From assembly GCA_021442545.1 (NCBI GenBank), contig JABUSX010000415.1, positions 1 through 6,586 on the forward strand: a DNA stretch of 6,586 bases, read 5' to 3'. A model generated the notes under the pieces. That model had not been told where the DNA came from. It saw only the letters and a program-made list of their open reading frames with translations, and ran no database searches. The stretch's first letter is position 1; each line of letters begins with the position of its first letter. Source of the stretch: Eubacterium sp. GTDB lineage: Bacteria > Bacillota > Clostridia > Lachnospirales > Lachnospiraceae. The translations under genes and the position numbers were made by a program. This document shows positions 1-6,202 of this stretch, piece by piece.

Positions 1-207
1 CTGACAGCCAGCTGGGAAAAAGGACTGACCTATGTTGCGGAGGGTTCGATCACGCAGGAAGAATATATGGAAAAGCTGGAAGCCTTTGTGGCACGGAATA
101 CGATTGCGGCAAGAGATCATGATCAGAGACAATTTCTGAGACAGAGGTTTTCGGAGCTGGCGTCCTGTTATACACGGAGGGGTACGTCCGGAAAAAGGGG
201 AACCTGA
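1..207 (+). CDS. C-terminal fragment of a probable type IA DNA topoisomerase (topoisomerase III-like)
   Basis: Open from the first base in frame 1 and ending at TGA 205-207, this gives the last 68 residues of a protein whose start lies left of the window. The visible part begins LTASWEKGLTYVAEG and continues with SITQEEYMEKLEAFV. A short block of the form 'LTA-x-WE...L..V..G.I..EEYM..L..FV' is characteristic of the C-terminal gate/linker region of bacterial topoisomerase III (TopB-like) enzymes, which relax and decatenate DNA through a tyrosine 5'-phosphate intermediate. The catalytic tyrosine and Toprim domain would lie upstream and cannot be seen. The final 25 or so residues are basic and low in hydrophobics (RRGTSGKRGT at the end), as expected of a DNA-binding tail. 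The next gene follows after 84 bp on the same strand, so co-transcription is possible. The family call rests on recognising one short block. Confidence 0.6.
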   Translation: MTASWEKGLTYVAEGSITQEEYMEKLEAFVARNTIAARDHDQRQFLRQRFSELASCYTRRGTSGKRGT

Positions 208-291
208 ACAAAACAGACTCAGAGCTGTTCTGAAGAGGCAGGATCTCTTTTCGATACAGCGCTGCGGCAGACTGGTATAAAGGAGAAGAGC

Positions 292-960
292 ATGAAGAAT
301 GCCATGATAAAGGAATTGCTGAACCTGGAAGAAACGATTGCAGCGGAACTTTTTGAAGGAAAGGTCTATCCATGGGAAGTTCTGCCGCTGATTCACGATT
401 ATATCCTGAGAACAGGTCCGCAGCTTCCGGAAAGTGAATATGAGGAACGCGGGGAAAACATCTGGGTCGCAAAGGATGCCGTGATCTGGCCGACGGTTTC
501 TCTGACCGGCCCCTGTATTGTGGACAAGGGGGCACAGCTGCGGCAATGTGCATTTATCCGCGGAAATGCAGTTATCGGAAAAGGTGCCGTGGTCGGCAAC
601 TCAACAGAGCTGAAAAACGTGATCCTTTTCAACAAGGTGGAAGCACCGCACTATAATTATGTGGGAGATTCCATTCTGGGTTTTCATGCCCATATGGGAG
701 CCGGGTCGATCACATCCAATATCAAATCCGACCGAAGAAATATCGTCGTAAAAGACGGTGACGAAAAGATCGAGACCGGGATGCGGAAGATCGGTGCGAT
801 CCTCGGGGATTTCTGTGAGATCGGCTGCGGCAGTGTACTGAATCCCGGCAGCGTGATCGGCCGGGATACGATCGTCTATCCGCTTTCAAGTGTACGCGGT
901 GTTGTGCCCGGGCGTGCTGTTTATAAATCCGCAGATGTTATTGCGGAACGTGAGATGTGA
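292..960 (+). CDS. Stand-alone left-handed beta-helix (hexapeptide-repeat) acyltransferase, GlmU C-terminal-domain-like
   Basis: A 222-aa protein starting at ATG 292 behind a good Shine-Dalgarno (AAAGGAG, 279-285). Residues 1-55 form a mostly helical lead-in, and residues 56-205 carry hexapeptide repeats with small or hydrophobic residues every sixth position (for example IWVAKDAVIW, CIVDKGAQL, AVIGKGAVVG). This predicts a left-handed beta-helix. Residues 102-143 closely follow the acetyltransferase half of GlmU: VGNSTELKNV, then K115, H120-x-x-Y123, VGD, and MGAGSITSN. In GlmU the matching His is the catalytic base and the Tyr and Lys contact the amino sugar. No N-terminal pyrophosphorylase domain (GxGTRM motif) is present, so annotation as 'UDP-GlcNAc pyrophosphorylase' would be misleading. 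The GlmU Asn just before the GAG motif is His135 here. The likely role is N- or O-acylation of a sugar or sugar nucleotide in the cytoplasm; the substrate cannot be read from sequence. Confidence 0.85.
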   Translation: MKNAMIKELLNLEETIAAELFEGKVYPWEVLPLIHDYILRTGPQLPESEYEERGENIWVAKDAVIWPTVSLTGPCIVDKGAQLRQCAFIRGNAVIGKGAVVGNSTELKNVILFNKVEAPHYNYVGDSILGFHAHMGAGSITSNIKSDRRNIVVKDGDEKIETGMRKIGAILGDFCEIGCGSVLNPGSVIGRDTIVYPLSSVRGVVPGRAVYKSADVIAEREM

Positions 961-963
961 AAA

Positions 964-990
964 TTACGGGATCTGATATCTGTTCCGTAA
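964..990. repeat. Inverted repeat just after the acyltransferase gene
   Basis: TTACGGGA (964-971) pairs with TTCCGTAA (983-990) through eight positions, one of them a G-T wobble, around an 11-nt loop. It starts 3 bp after the acyltransferase stop codon. The bases after it on the plus strand are purine-rich (GAGAAAAG), not a T-run, so it is not a standard intrinsic terminator. It could protect the mRNA 3' end or be a weak transcription end. The pairing is seen directly; the function is a guess. Confidence 0.35.
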
Positions 991-1045
991 GAGAAAAGAA
1001 TGTGATGCATGAAAACGCAGACTTAAAGACATATGATGTAAAATA

Positions 1046-1066
1046 ATAATACATATTACATATTAT
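1046..1066. repeat. AT-rich repeat/dyad over the candidate leuC promoter
   Basis: ATAATA (1046-1051) and TATTAT (1061-1066) form a 6-bp inverted repeat around a 9-bp centre. The 7-mer ACATATT also occurs twice in tandem, at 1051-1057 and 1058-1064. The element overlaps the proposed -35 box of the leuC promoter, where a repressor or activator could bind. AT-rich tracts can show such symmetry by chance, so only the repeat itself is certain. Confidence 0.35.
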
Positions 1067-1084
1067 GCGAAAATGTGGTATAAA
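1055..1084 (+). promoter_or_regulatory. Candidate sigma-A promoter for leuCD
   Basis: The -35 candidate ATTACA (1055-1060, four of six matches to TTGACA) lies 18 bp before TATAAA (1079-1084, five of six to TATAAT). TGG at 1076-1078 gives the extended -10 form TGnTATAAA, which can offset a weak -35. Transcription would begin near 1091, leaving an untranslated leader of about 155 nt before leuC. It is the best promoter I see in the 285-bp gap after the acyltransferase gene and would serve leuC, leuD and perhaps the synthetase gene. Confidence 0.5.
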
Positions 1085-1090
1085 TAAAAG

Positions 1091-1245
1091 TGGAGTGTTG
1101 AAGATACTTTACACTTACAGGATCGGGCAGGCTGCAAGGTAAGAACGGAAGCGTTTCCGTCTGAAACCGGAATATCTGAAAAAAGGCAGGATATCCGGAA
1201 TGTCTGTTCAGATCTGTCCGTAATGAAAAAGGAGTATGGAAATCT
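1091..1245 (+). promoter_or_regulatory. Possible structured 5' leader of leuC
   Basis: The predicted leader holds consecutive inverted repeats. CTTAC (1114-1118) can pair with GTAAG (1139-1143). ACGGAA (1145-1150) pairs perfectly with TTCCGT (1155-1160) around a 4-nt loop. CCGGAATATC (1167-1176) pairs with GATATCCGG (1190-1198) with one bulged base. A competing pairing is ATCTGAA (1174-1180) with TTCAGAT (1207-1213), which would disrupt the third hairpin. There is no T-box consensus, no leader peptide rich in Leu codons and no T-run after any hairpin, so it matches no leucine-responsive leader class I know. The ribosome binding site AAAAAGGAG (1226-1234) ends 11 nt before the ATG. Structure is inferred by eye only. 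Confidence 0.3.
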
Positions 1246-2511
1246 ATGGGAATGACGATGACACAGAAGATCCTTGCTGCGGCTGCAGGGCTTCCGGCCG
1301 TTGAAGCCGGTCAGCTGATTGAGGCAGATCTGGATCTGGTTCTGGGTAATGACATTACGACACCGGTCGCGATTCATGAGATGGATAAATTTACAAAGAG
1401 GGATGTGTTTGACAAAGACAAGATCGCTCTGGTAATGGATCACTTTATTCCGAATAAGGATATCAAGTCTGCAGAACATTGCAAGGAAGTCCGTGAGTTT
1501 TCCAAAGAGTTCAATATTTCCCATTATTACGATGTCGGACAGATGGGCATTGAACATGCCCTTCTCCCGGAACAGGGGCTTGTAACGGCAGGAGACGTTG
1601 TGATCGGTGCCGATTCGCATACCTGTACCTACGGCGCTCTTGGTGCATTCTCAACCGGTGTCGGGAGCACAGATATGGCGGCCGGCATGGCAACAGGCAG
1701 GACATGGTTTAAGGTACCTTCGGCGATTCGTGTGGTTCTGACCGGAAAACCCCGTAAATGGGTCAGCGGCAAGGATGTCATCCTTCATCTGATCGGAGAG
1801 ATCGGTGTGGACGGTGCACTGTACCAGTCTCTGGAGTTTACGGGAGACGGTGTGGCAGAGCTTTCTATGGATGATCGCCTGACTATTGCAAATATGGCTA
1901 TTGAGGCCGGAGCCAAAAACGGAATTTTCCCCGTTGATGAAAAAACGCTGGCATATCTGGGAGAGCACGGAAGCCGCAGCCCCGTCATTTTCCGTGCGGA
2001 TGAGGATGCTGTTTATGAGCGTGAAATCGTGATCTCTCTTTCAGATCTGAATCCGACTGTTTCCTTCCCGCACCTTCCCGAAAATGCAAAAACTGTTTCG
2101 GAAGCAGGAGAAATCCGTATTGATCAGGTTGTGATCGGTTCCTGCACGAACGGGCGTATTCAGGATATGCGTCAGGCAGCTGAAATACTGAAAGGCCGGA
2201 AGGTTGCACCGGATGTGCGCTGCATTATAATTCCCGCAACTCAGAAGATCTATCTGCAGTCCCTGAAAGAAGGGCTGCTCGAGGTCTTTATAGAAGCCGG
2301 TGCTGTAGTCAGCACGCCGACCTGCGGACCCTGCCTCGGCGGTTACATGGGCATTCTTGCGGCAGGTGAACGCTGCGTATCTACGACGAACCGGAATTTT
2401 GTCGGTCGTATGGGTCATGTCGATTCCGAGATCTACCTTGCAAGCCCGGCTGTTGCGGCGGCAAGTGCCGTGACCGGGAAGATCAGTGTTCCCGCAGAGC
2501 TGGGACTTTGA
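1246..2511 (+). CDS. leuC: 3-isopropylmalate dehydratase, large subunit
   Basis: A 421-aa member of the aconitase superfamily, in the shorter two-subunit form found in clostridia and archaea rather than the roughly 465-aa enterobacterial LeuC. With LeuD it isomerises 2-isopropylmalate to 3-isopropylmalate through isopropylmaleate, in the cytoplasm, as the second step of leucine synthesis. The three [4Fe-4S] ligands are visible: C300 in [11 protein letters not shown], and C360 and C363 in [10 protein letters not shown]. Other family blocks are DHFIPN (65-70), [20 protein letters not shown] (121-140) and [11 protein letters not shown] (380-390). The start [11 protein letters not shown] matches the usual family N-terminus; the Shine-Dalgarno is 11 nt away, and in-frame ATGs at 1252 and 1258 are the alternatives. 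leuD follows 15 bp later. Neither leuA nor leuB is adjacent. Related enzymes act on homoaconitate, citramalate or dimethylmalate, so substrate is assigned by family resemblance. Confidence 0.94.
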   Translation: MGMTMTQKILAAAAGLPAVEAGQLIEADLDLVLGNDITTPVAIHEMDKFTKRDVFDKDKIALVMDHFIPNKDIKSAEHCKEVREFSKEFNISHYYDVGQMGIEHALLPEQGLVTAGDVVIGADSHTCTYGALGAFSTGVGSTDMAAGMATGRTWFKVPSAIRVVLTGKPRKWVSGKDVILHLIGEIGVDGALYQSLEFTGDGVAELSMDDRLTIANMAIEAGAKNGIFPVDEKTLAYLGEHGSRSPVIFRADEDAVYEREIVISLSDLNPTVSFPHLPENAKTVSEAGEIRIDQVVIGSCTNGRIQDMRQAAEILKGRKVAPDVRCIIIPATQKIYLQSLKEGLLEVFIEAGAVVSTPTCGPCLGGYMGILAAGERCVSTTNRNFVGRMGHVDSEIYLASPAVAAASAVTGKISVPAELGL

Positions 2512-2519
2512 AAGGAGGG
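2511..2519 (+). promoter_or_regulatory. Strong ribosome binding site of leuD
   Basis: AAAGGAGGG directly overlaps and follows the last base of the leuC stop codon and lies 7 nt before the leuD ATG. It is a near-perfect match to the 16S rRNA 3' end and fixes the leuD start. The tight spacing indicates one leuCD transcript with independent, efficient initiation of leuD. Confidence 0.85.
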
Positions 2520-2526
2520 AGCAGAG

Positions 2527-3012
2527 ATGCAGGCAAAAGGTCATGTATTTAAATACGGAGACAATGTGGATACGGATGTCATTATTCCGGCACGGTATCT
2601 GAACTCTTCCGATCCGTCGGAACTGGCAACGCATTGCATGGAAGATATTGATAAGGATTTTGTGAAAAAAGTTAAAAAAGATGATATTATTGTATCCGGA
2701 AAGAATTTCGGCTGCGGGTCTTCACGGGAGCATGCACCGATCGCAATTAAAGCGGCCGGCGTCAGCTGCGTTATTGCGGAAACCTTTGCACGTATCTTTT
2801 ACCGGAACGCGATCAATATCGGCCTTCCGATTATCGAATGTCCGGAGGCGGCCCGTGCGGTATGTGACGGAGATGAGATCGAAGTCAATTTTGATACAGG
2901 AGTGATTACGAATCTGACCAGCGGAGAAAGCTTTAAGGGTCAGGCGTTCCCCCCTTTCATGCAGAAGATCATTACGGCCGGAGGGCTCGTAAGCTACATC
3001 AACGAGAAGTAA
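2527..3012 (+). CDS. leuD: 3-isopropylmalate dehydratase, small subunit
   Basis: A 161-aa swivel-domain subunit that joins LeuC to complete the isomerase active site. The N-terminal block [18 protein letters not shown] (8-25) and the substrate-loop block [14 protein letters not shown] (58-71) are hallmarks of the LeuD/aconitase small-subunit family; the SSREH stretch contains the substrate-binding serine and arginine. The segment after the conserved Tyr-Leu is NSSD (26-29), where archaeal isopropylmalate enzymes often have RT and homoaconitases VY. As I recall, YLN(T/S)SD is usual in clostridial LeuD, which fits a leucine role but does not prove substrate. The length is normal for the short LeuD form. 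It sits 15 bp after leuC; the next gene on the strand is the synthetase, 102 bp on, not leuB. Confidence 0.94.
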   Translation: MQAKGHVFKYGDNVDTDVIIPARYLNSSDPSELATHCMEDIDKDFVKKVKKDDIIVSGKNFGCGSSREHAPIAIKAAGVSCVIAETFARIFYRNAINIGLPIIECPEAARAVCDGDEIEVNFDTGVITNLTSGESFKGQAFPPFMQKIITAGGLVSYINEK

Positions 3013-3028
3013 AAAGACAGGTTGATGA

Positions 3029-3057
3029 TTCGTACAGGAAGATAAGGGGCTTCGTAC
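3029..3057 (+). repeat. Spaced 7-bp direct repeat in the leuD-synthetase gap
   Basis: TTCGTAC occurs at 3029-3035 and again at 3051-3057, a start-to-start spacing of 22 bp or about two turns of B-DNA. The two copies would therefore face the same side of the helix. This could be a tandem operator or chance. The rest of the 102-bp gap (3013-3114) shows no convincing promoter or terminator: the T-run at 3060-3064 is not preceded by a stable hairpin. Confidence 0.25.
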
Positions 3058-3093
3058 CGTTTTTCAATATATAACAGTTGATTAAAGGTAAAA

Positions 3094-3102
3094 GAAAGGA
3101 AG
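3094..3102 (+). promoter_or_regulatory. Distant ribosome binding site of the synthetase gene
   Basis: GAAAGGAAG is the only purine-rich Shine-Dalgarno-like sequence near the synthetase start. It ends 12 nt before ATG 3115, longer than the usual 5-9 nt, so translation may be weak. No alternative in-frame start lies between them, and the protein beginning at 3115 has the normal N-terminus of an adenylation domain, so the start stands. Confidence 0.5.
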
Positions 3103-3114
3103 AACTCATCACTT

Positions 3115-6063
3115 ATGTATAACTTTGTGGAGAAGTTTCAGTTTCATGTCAAAGAAACACCGGATAAAACGGCTATCGCTGCAGACAGCGGTGCAGCTTT
3201 CTTTTCTTACAAAGATATCGATCTCCTGTCAGGCAGGGTCTATGCTTACCTGAAAAAGAAAGGTATAGGGAAGGAAGATTTTGTCGCAATCGTTCTGCCG
3301 CGCGGTGAGAAACCTGTCGTTTCCATGATCGGGGTTGTGAAAGCAGGTGCGGCCTTTGTTCTTCTGGAGGATTTTACGCCTCCCGAACGGATTGCATATA
3401 TTGTGCAGGACTGCGGCTGCAAACTGAAGATAACCATGGAGATCTGGGATGAGATCATGGGAACGGAGAGCCTTCCCGGATACGAAGAGCGGGATGAACA
3501 TGATGCTGCCTTCGCTGTTTATACCTCCGGGTCGACCGGAAGCCCGAAGGGTGTCATCCATGAGACCGGAACGATCGGACAGATCCTGAGATCTTTTCAG
3601 GATCCCACAAAGAAGACGGCTGTCCGGAAATCAGACGTTGTTGTTCTTTTATCTCCCGTTTCTTTTGTTGCCACCTGTGAAGTGATCTTCCTGCCTCTCT
3701 CCGAAGGTGCAGAGGTTCATGTTCTTCCGTTTACGATTGTTAAAAATCCGCCTGCACTGGAAGAATATCTGATCAGACACGAAGTTACCTATTTCTTCCT
3801 GACACCAACTCTGTATCGTCTGATGCACAATATCAGTCCGACGGTCCGTCAGATCGTTTTCGCTTCGGAGATGGTCAGTCACGTCTGGGATCCTGATTTC
3901 GTATGTATCTGCGTGTATTCTTCGAGTGAGTCGGCCTGCTGTGTCTCTTCTTTTGAGATCGACAAATCCTACGATCGTACCCCGATCGGTAAGATGCATG
4001 AAGGCATCGCCTATCGGATCGTTGATGATCATGGGAAAGAAGTACCAAAGGGGGATCCGGGTGAACTCTGTATTACAGTTCCCTATTTCAGAGGCTATCT
4101 GCATCTGACAGAGAAAAATAAACAGGCTTTTGATTCTGAACGTTATTTCCATACGGGGGATCTTGTAAAGGAACTGCCGGACGGAAATATTCTTCTGCTC
4201 GGACGGCTTGATGAGATGATCAAAGTTGCCGGCAACCGTGTGGAACCTGCAGAGGTGGAAGCTGTCGTTAAACAGGCTCTCGGCATTCAGAACTGTGCTG
4301 CAAAAGGATTTACGCAGGATGATGCAACCTACATCTGTGTCTACTATACGGATGATGTGGAAATCGATTACGGAACGGCCAGAGACAGGCTGCTGGATAT
4401 GGTGCCGTCCTATATGGTTCCGTCTCATTTCATCAAGGTTCCTGAGTTCCCCAGAAGTGCAAACGGAAAGGTAAACCGGTCGGCTTTTAAGCCCCCTGTA
4501 TTTTCGTCTTACAGAGAGGAATATGCAGCTCCTTCAGATGAGATTGAAGAGGTCTTGTGCCGCGCATTTGAAGTAGTCTTAAAACAGGATAAAGTCGGGA
4601 TCAATGATGATTTTATCGCACTGGGAGGAAAATCGATCGATGCCATAAAGGTCGTGTCGATGACGAATCTGGAAGGATTAACGATCTACGATCTGAGCAG
4701 GGAAAGGACACCCGCGCGTATTGCGGCAAAATATCGCTCTTATCTTGAAAATGTTGATAAGAAAGCGGACGAAGAGAGTGAAGCGCTCAGGGATCAGCAT
4801 CTGAGGCAGCCTCATCTTCTCAGCACGCAGCAGCGGTATTATTTTGACAGGCAGCTGTACGCTCCGAAGTCCATTATAAATAATCTGGGTGATATGATAC
4901 GCCTTCCGCAGGACTGGGATGCACAGAGTCTGGCGGATGCGGTCAATGCGGTGATCAATATCCATCCTTCTCTGAAGACGGTCTTTCTTATTGATCAGAA
5001 GACCAGAGAACCGATCCAGTGCTATCGTCCCGATAAAGCCAGAACGGTGACGGTGGAGTATATAACAGAAGCGGAACTGGAAGTATTGAAGAAGAGCCTG
5101 AAGAGTTACTTCAGACTGCTCGATGAATATCTGTACAGATGCAGGATTTTCAAAACAGAAAAAGGTCTTTACCTGTTCTTTGATATTCACCATGCCATTA
5201 CGGATGGTGGGAGTCTTAAGATCTTCTTACAGGATATAGTGGAATCCTATTACGGTAAGAAGCTGAAGGGAACGGATAATTATTATGAAGTCCTTCAAAG
5301 CCGGCAGGATTTCCGAAACAAACCGGAATGGAAGGAATTCAGGGAATACTATAAGAACAGATATAATACAGAGGGCTATGATCTTAAGCCGCATACCGAT
5401 CCGGATACGGGCATAAAAAGCCGTACCAGAGGTGAAATGCTTCATAAGATGGATGTTTCCAGGCGCCGGATCGACCAGGCAGGTTCTGTATGCAGAATCA
5501 GCCGTACGGGATTCATTGTTGCGGCTGCCCTGCTGTCAATGGCAGAGTACAATCAGTCGGATCGTGTGATGTGTGAGTGGGTTCATAACGGACGTGAGAC
5601 CGCAAAAGACGCGGAAGTGTTCGGTATGCTGATCCACAGCTTTTATGCAGAACTTTCACCGAAACCGACGACGACGGTTCTGTCTTTGCTCAAGGATATT
5701 CAGGAACAGATAACGAGCAGTCTCGAGCATCGGATCGGCATCGATTATGAAGAGACCTTGAAGGCACAGTTCTGTGTACTGTATCAGAGCAATCTCCTCG
5801 ATGTTGAGAGTTTATTCGGTGAGGGAGCCGAGTACATCCATCTTCCTGTGGAGGAAGATATTTATGAGATTTCATTGTATTTTGAAGTCATGGACTGCGG
5901 AGAGGGTTTTTGCCTGAAACAGGAATATGCTGAAGATCAGTATAAAAGGGAGTCGATTGATAAGCTTGGCAGACTGTTCAACAGAGTTCTGACGTCATTG
6001 TCCGAAGTTATGGAGAGACCTGATATGACAGTAGGAGATGTAATCAGACTCAAACAGTTCTGA
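3115..6063 (+). CDS. Nonribosomal peptide synthetase-like protein, adenylation-carrier-condensation (A-PCP-C)
   Basis: A 982-aa cytosolic assembly-line enzyme expected to activate an acid with ATP, load it on its carrier domain and join it to an acceptor. The adenylation domain spans about 5-460: A3 YTSGSTGSPKG (136-146), A6 GELCI (316-320), A7 HTGDL (346-350), A8 GRLDEMIKVAGNRVEP (363-378) and A10 NGKVNR with catalytic K452. The carrier domain (about 476-541) has LGGKS with phosphopantetheine Ser507. The condensation domain (about 566-975) has HHAITDG (692-698) with both His, Asp and Gly intact, NGR (825-827), and a C5-like FGMLIHSF (836-843). Oddities: Val185 aligns with the amino-binding Asp235 of GrsA, A5 reads YSSSES instead of YGPTE, the A2-A3 interval is short, and no thioesterase, reductase or epimerase follows. 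The gene follows leuCD and ends at a strong terminator. The product is unknown. A DltA-like ligase is excluded by the fused carrier and condensation domains. Confidence 0.9.
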   Translation: MYNFVEKFQFHVKETPDKTAIAADSGAAFFSYKDIDLLSGRVYAYLKKKGIGKEDFVAIVLPRGEKPVVSMIGVVKAGAAFVLLEDFTPPERIAYIVQDCGCKLKITMEIWDEIMGTESLPGYEERDEHDAAFAVYTSGSTGSPKGVIHETGTIGQILRSFQDPTKKTAVRKSDVVVLLSPVSFVATCEVIFLPLSEGAEVHVLPFTIVKNPPALEEYLIRHEVTYFFLTPTLYRLMHNISPTVRQIVFASEMVSHVWDPDFVCICVYSSSESACCVSSFEIDKSYDRTPIGKMHEGIAYRIVDDHGKEVPKGDPGELCITVPYFRGYLHLTEKNKQAFDSERYFHTGDLVKELPDGNILLLGRLDEMIKVAGNRVEPAEVEAVVKQALGIQNCAAKGFTQDDATYICVYYTDDVEIDYGTARDRLLDMVPSYMVPSHFIKVPEFPRSANGKVNRSAFKPPVFSSYREEYAAPSDEIEEVLCRAFEVVLKQDKVGINDDFIALGGKSIDAIKVVSMTNLEGLTIYDLSRERTPARIAAKYRSYLENVDKKADEESEALRDQHLRQPHLLSTQQRYYFDRQLYAPKSIINNLGDMIRLPQDWDAQSLADAVNAVINIHPSLKTVFLIDQKTREPIQCYRPDKARTVTVEYITEAELEVLKKSLKSYFRLLDEYLYRCRIFKTEKGLYLFFDIHHAITDGGSLKIFLQDIVESYYGKKLKGTDNYYEVLQSRQDFRNKPEWKEFREYYKNRYNTEGYDLKPHTDPDTGIKSRTRGEMLHKMDVSRRRIDQAGSVCRISRTGFIVAAALLSMAEYNQSDRVMCEWVHNGRETAKDAEVFGMLIHSFYAELSPKPTTTVLSLLKDIQEQITSSLEHRIGIDYEETLKAQFCVLYQSNLLDVESLFGEGAEYIHLPVEEDIYEISLYFEVMDCGEGFCLKQEYAEDQYKRESIDKLGRLFNRVLTSLSEVMERPDMTVGDVIRLKQF

Positions 6064-6080
6064 AAAGACCGGGAACAGAG

Positions 6081-6115
6081 AACGACCGCAGCAGGTTCTG
6101 CTGCGGTCGTTTTTT
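6081..6115 (+). terminator. Strong intrinsic terminator after the synthetase gene
   Basis: AACGACCGCAGCAG (6081-6094) pairs perfectly over 14 bp with CTGCTGCGGTCGTT (6098-6111) around a 3-nt GTT loop, and a run of six T covers 6110-6115. It begins 18 nt after the synthetase stop codon. On the minus strand the same hairpin lies just past the 3' end of the tRNA-Pro gene but is followed by only a weak T-tract (CTCTGTT), so it may be a poorer terminator in that direction. Confidence 0.95.
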
Positions 6116-6116
6116 A

Positions 6117-6191
6117 TCGGGGTAACAGGATTCGAACCTGCGGCCTCACGGCCCCCAGCCGTGCGCTCTAGCCAAACTGAGCCATACCCCG
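6117..6191 (-). tRNA. tRNA-Pro, anticodon GGG
   Basis: Read on the minus strand from 6191, a complete cloverleaf forms. The acceptor stem is CGGGGTA with TACCCCG, and the D stem is GCTC with GAGC. The anticodon stem CACGG/CCGTG holds the loop CTGGGGG (anticodon GGG, plus-strand 6154-6156). The variable loop is AGGCC, and the T stem GCAGG/CCTGT holds the loop TTCGAAT. The total is 75 nt including discriminator A at 6117. The C1-G72 pair with A73 and G at position 37 are identity features of bacterial tRNA-Pro. It reads CCC and CCU codons. No CCA is encoded, so CCA would be added by the tRNA nucleotidyltransferase. Confidence 0.96.
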
Positions 6192-6202
6192 GTGCAAGAG
6201 CC

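Noticed and set aside
232..251. Short hairpin AAGAG/CTCTT with TTTT as a terminator after the topoisomerase gene
   Set aside because: The stem is only 5 bp plus a wobble and AT-rich; too weak to call, and the next gene is close enough to be co-transcribed.
273..281. Extended -10 sequence TGGTATAAA before the acyltransferase gene
   Set aside because: It lies only 10 bp before the ATG and overlaps the ribosome binding site, so it would give a nearly leaderless transcript; no -35 at a proper distance.
1098..1142. 14-codon TTG-started leader peptide before leuC
   Set aside because: It has one internal Leu codon, a poor start and a Shine-Dalgarno too close; it does not look like an attenuation peptide.
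1200..1223. 7-codon ATG ORF just before leuC
   Set aside because: It has no Leu codons and no good ribosome binding site at normal spacing; short ORFs like this occur by chance.
961..1245. T-box riboswitch controlling leuC
   Set aside because: There is no T-box consensus (TGGNACCGCG-like) and no terminator hairpin with T-run before the gene.
1063..1620. Long minus-strand open frame, and similar ones opposite leuC and the synthetase
   Set aside because: They lie antisense to well-supported genes, have no family resemblance and unlikely composition; they are by-products of the coding strand.
3046..3064. Possible terminator after leuD at the GTTTTT run
   Set aside because: No stable stem precedes the T-run; the only pairing is a self-complementary GTAC.
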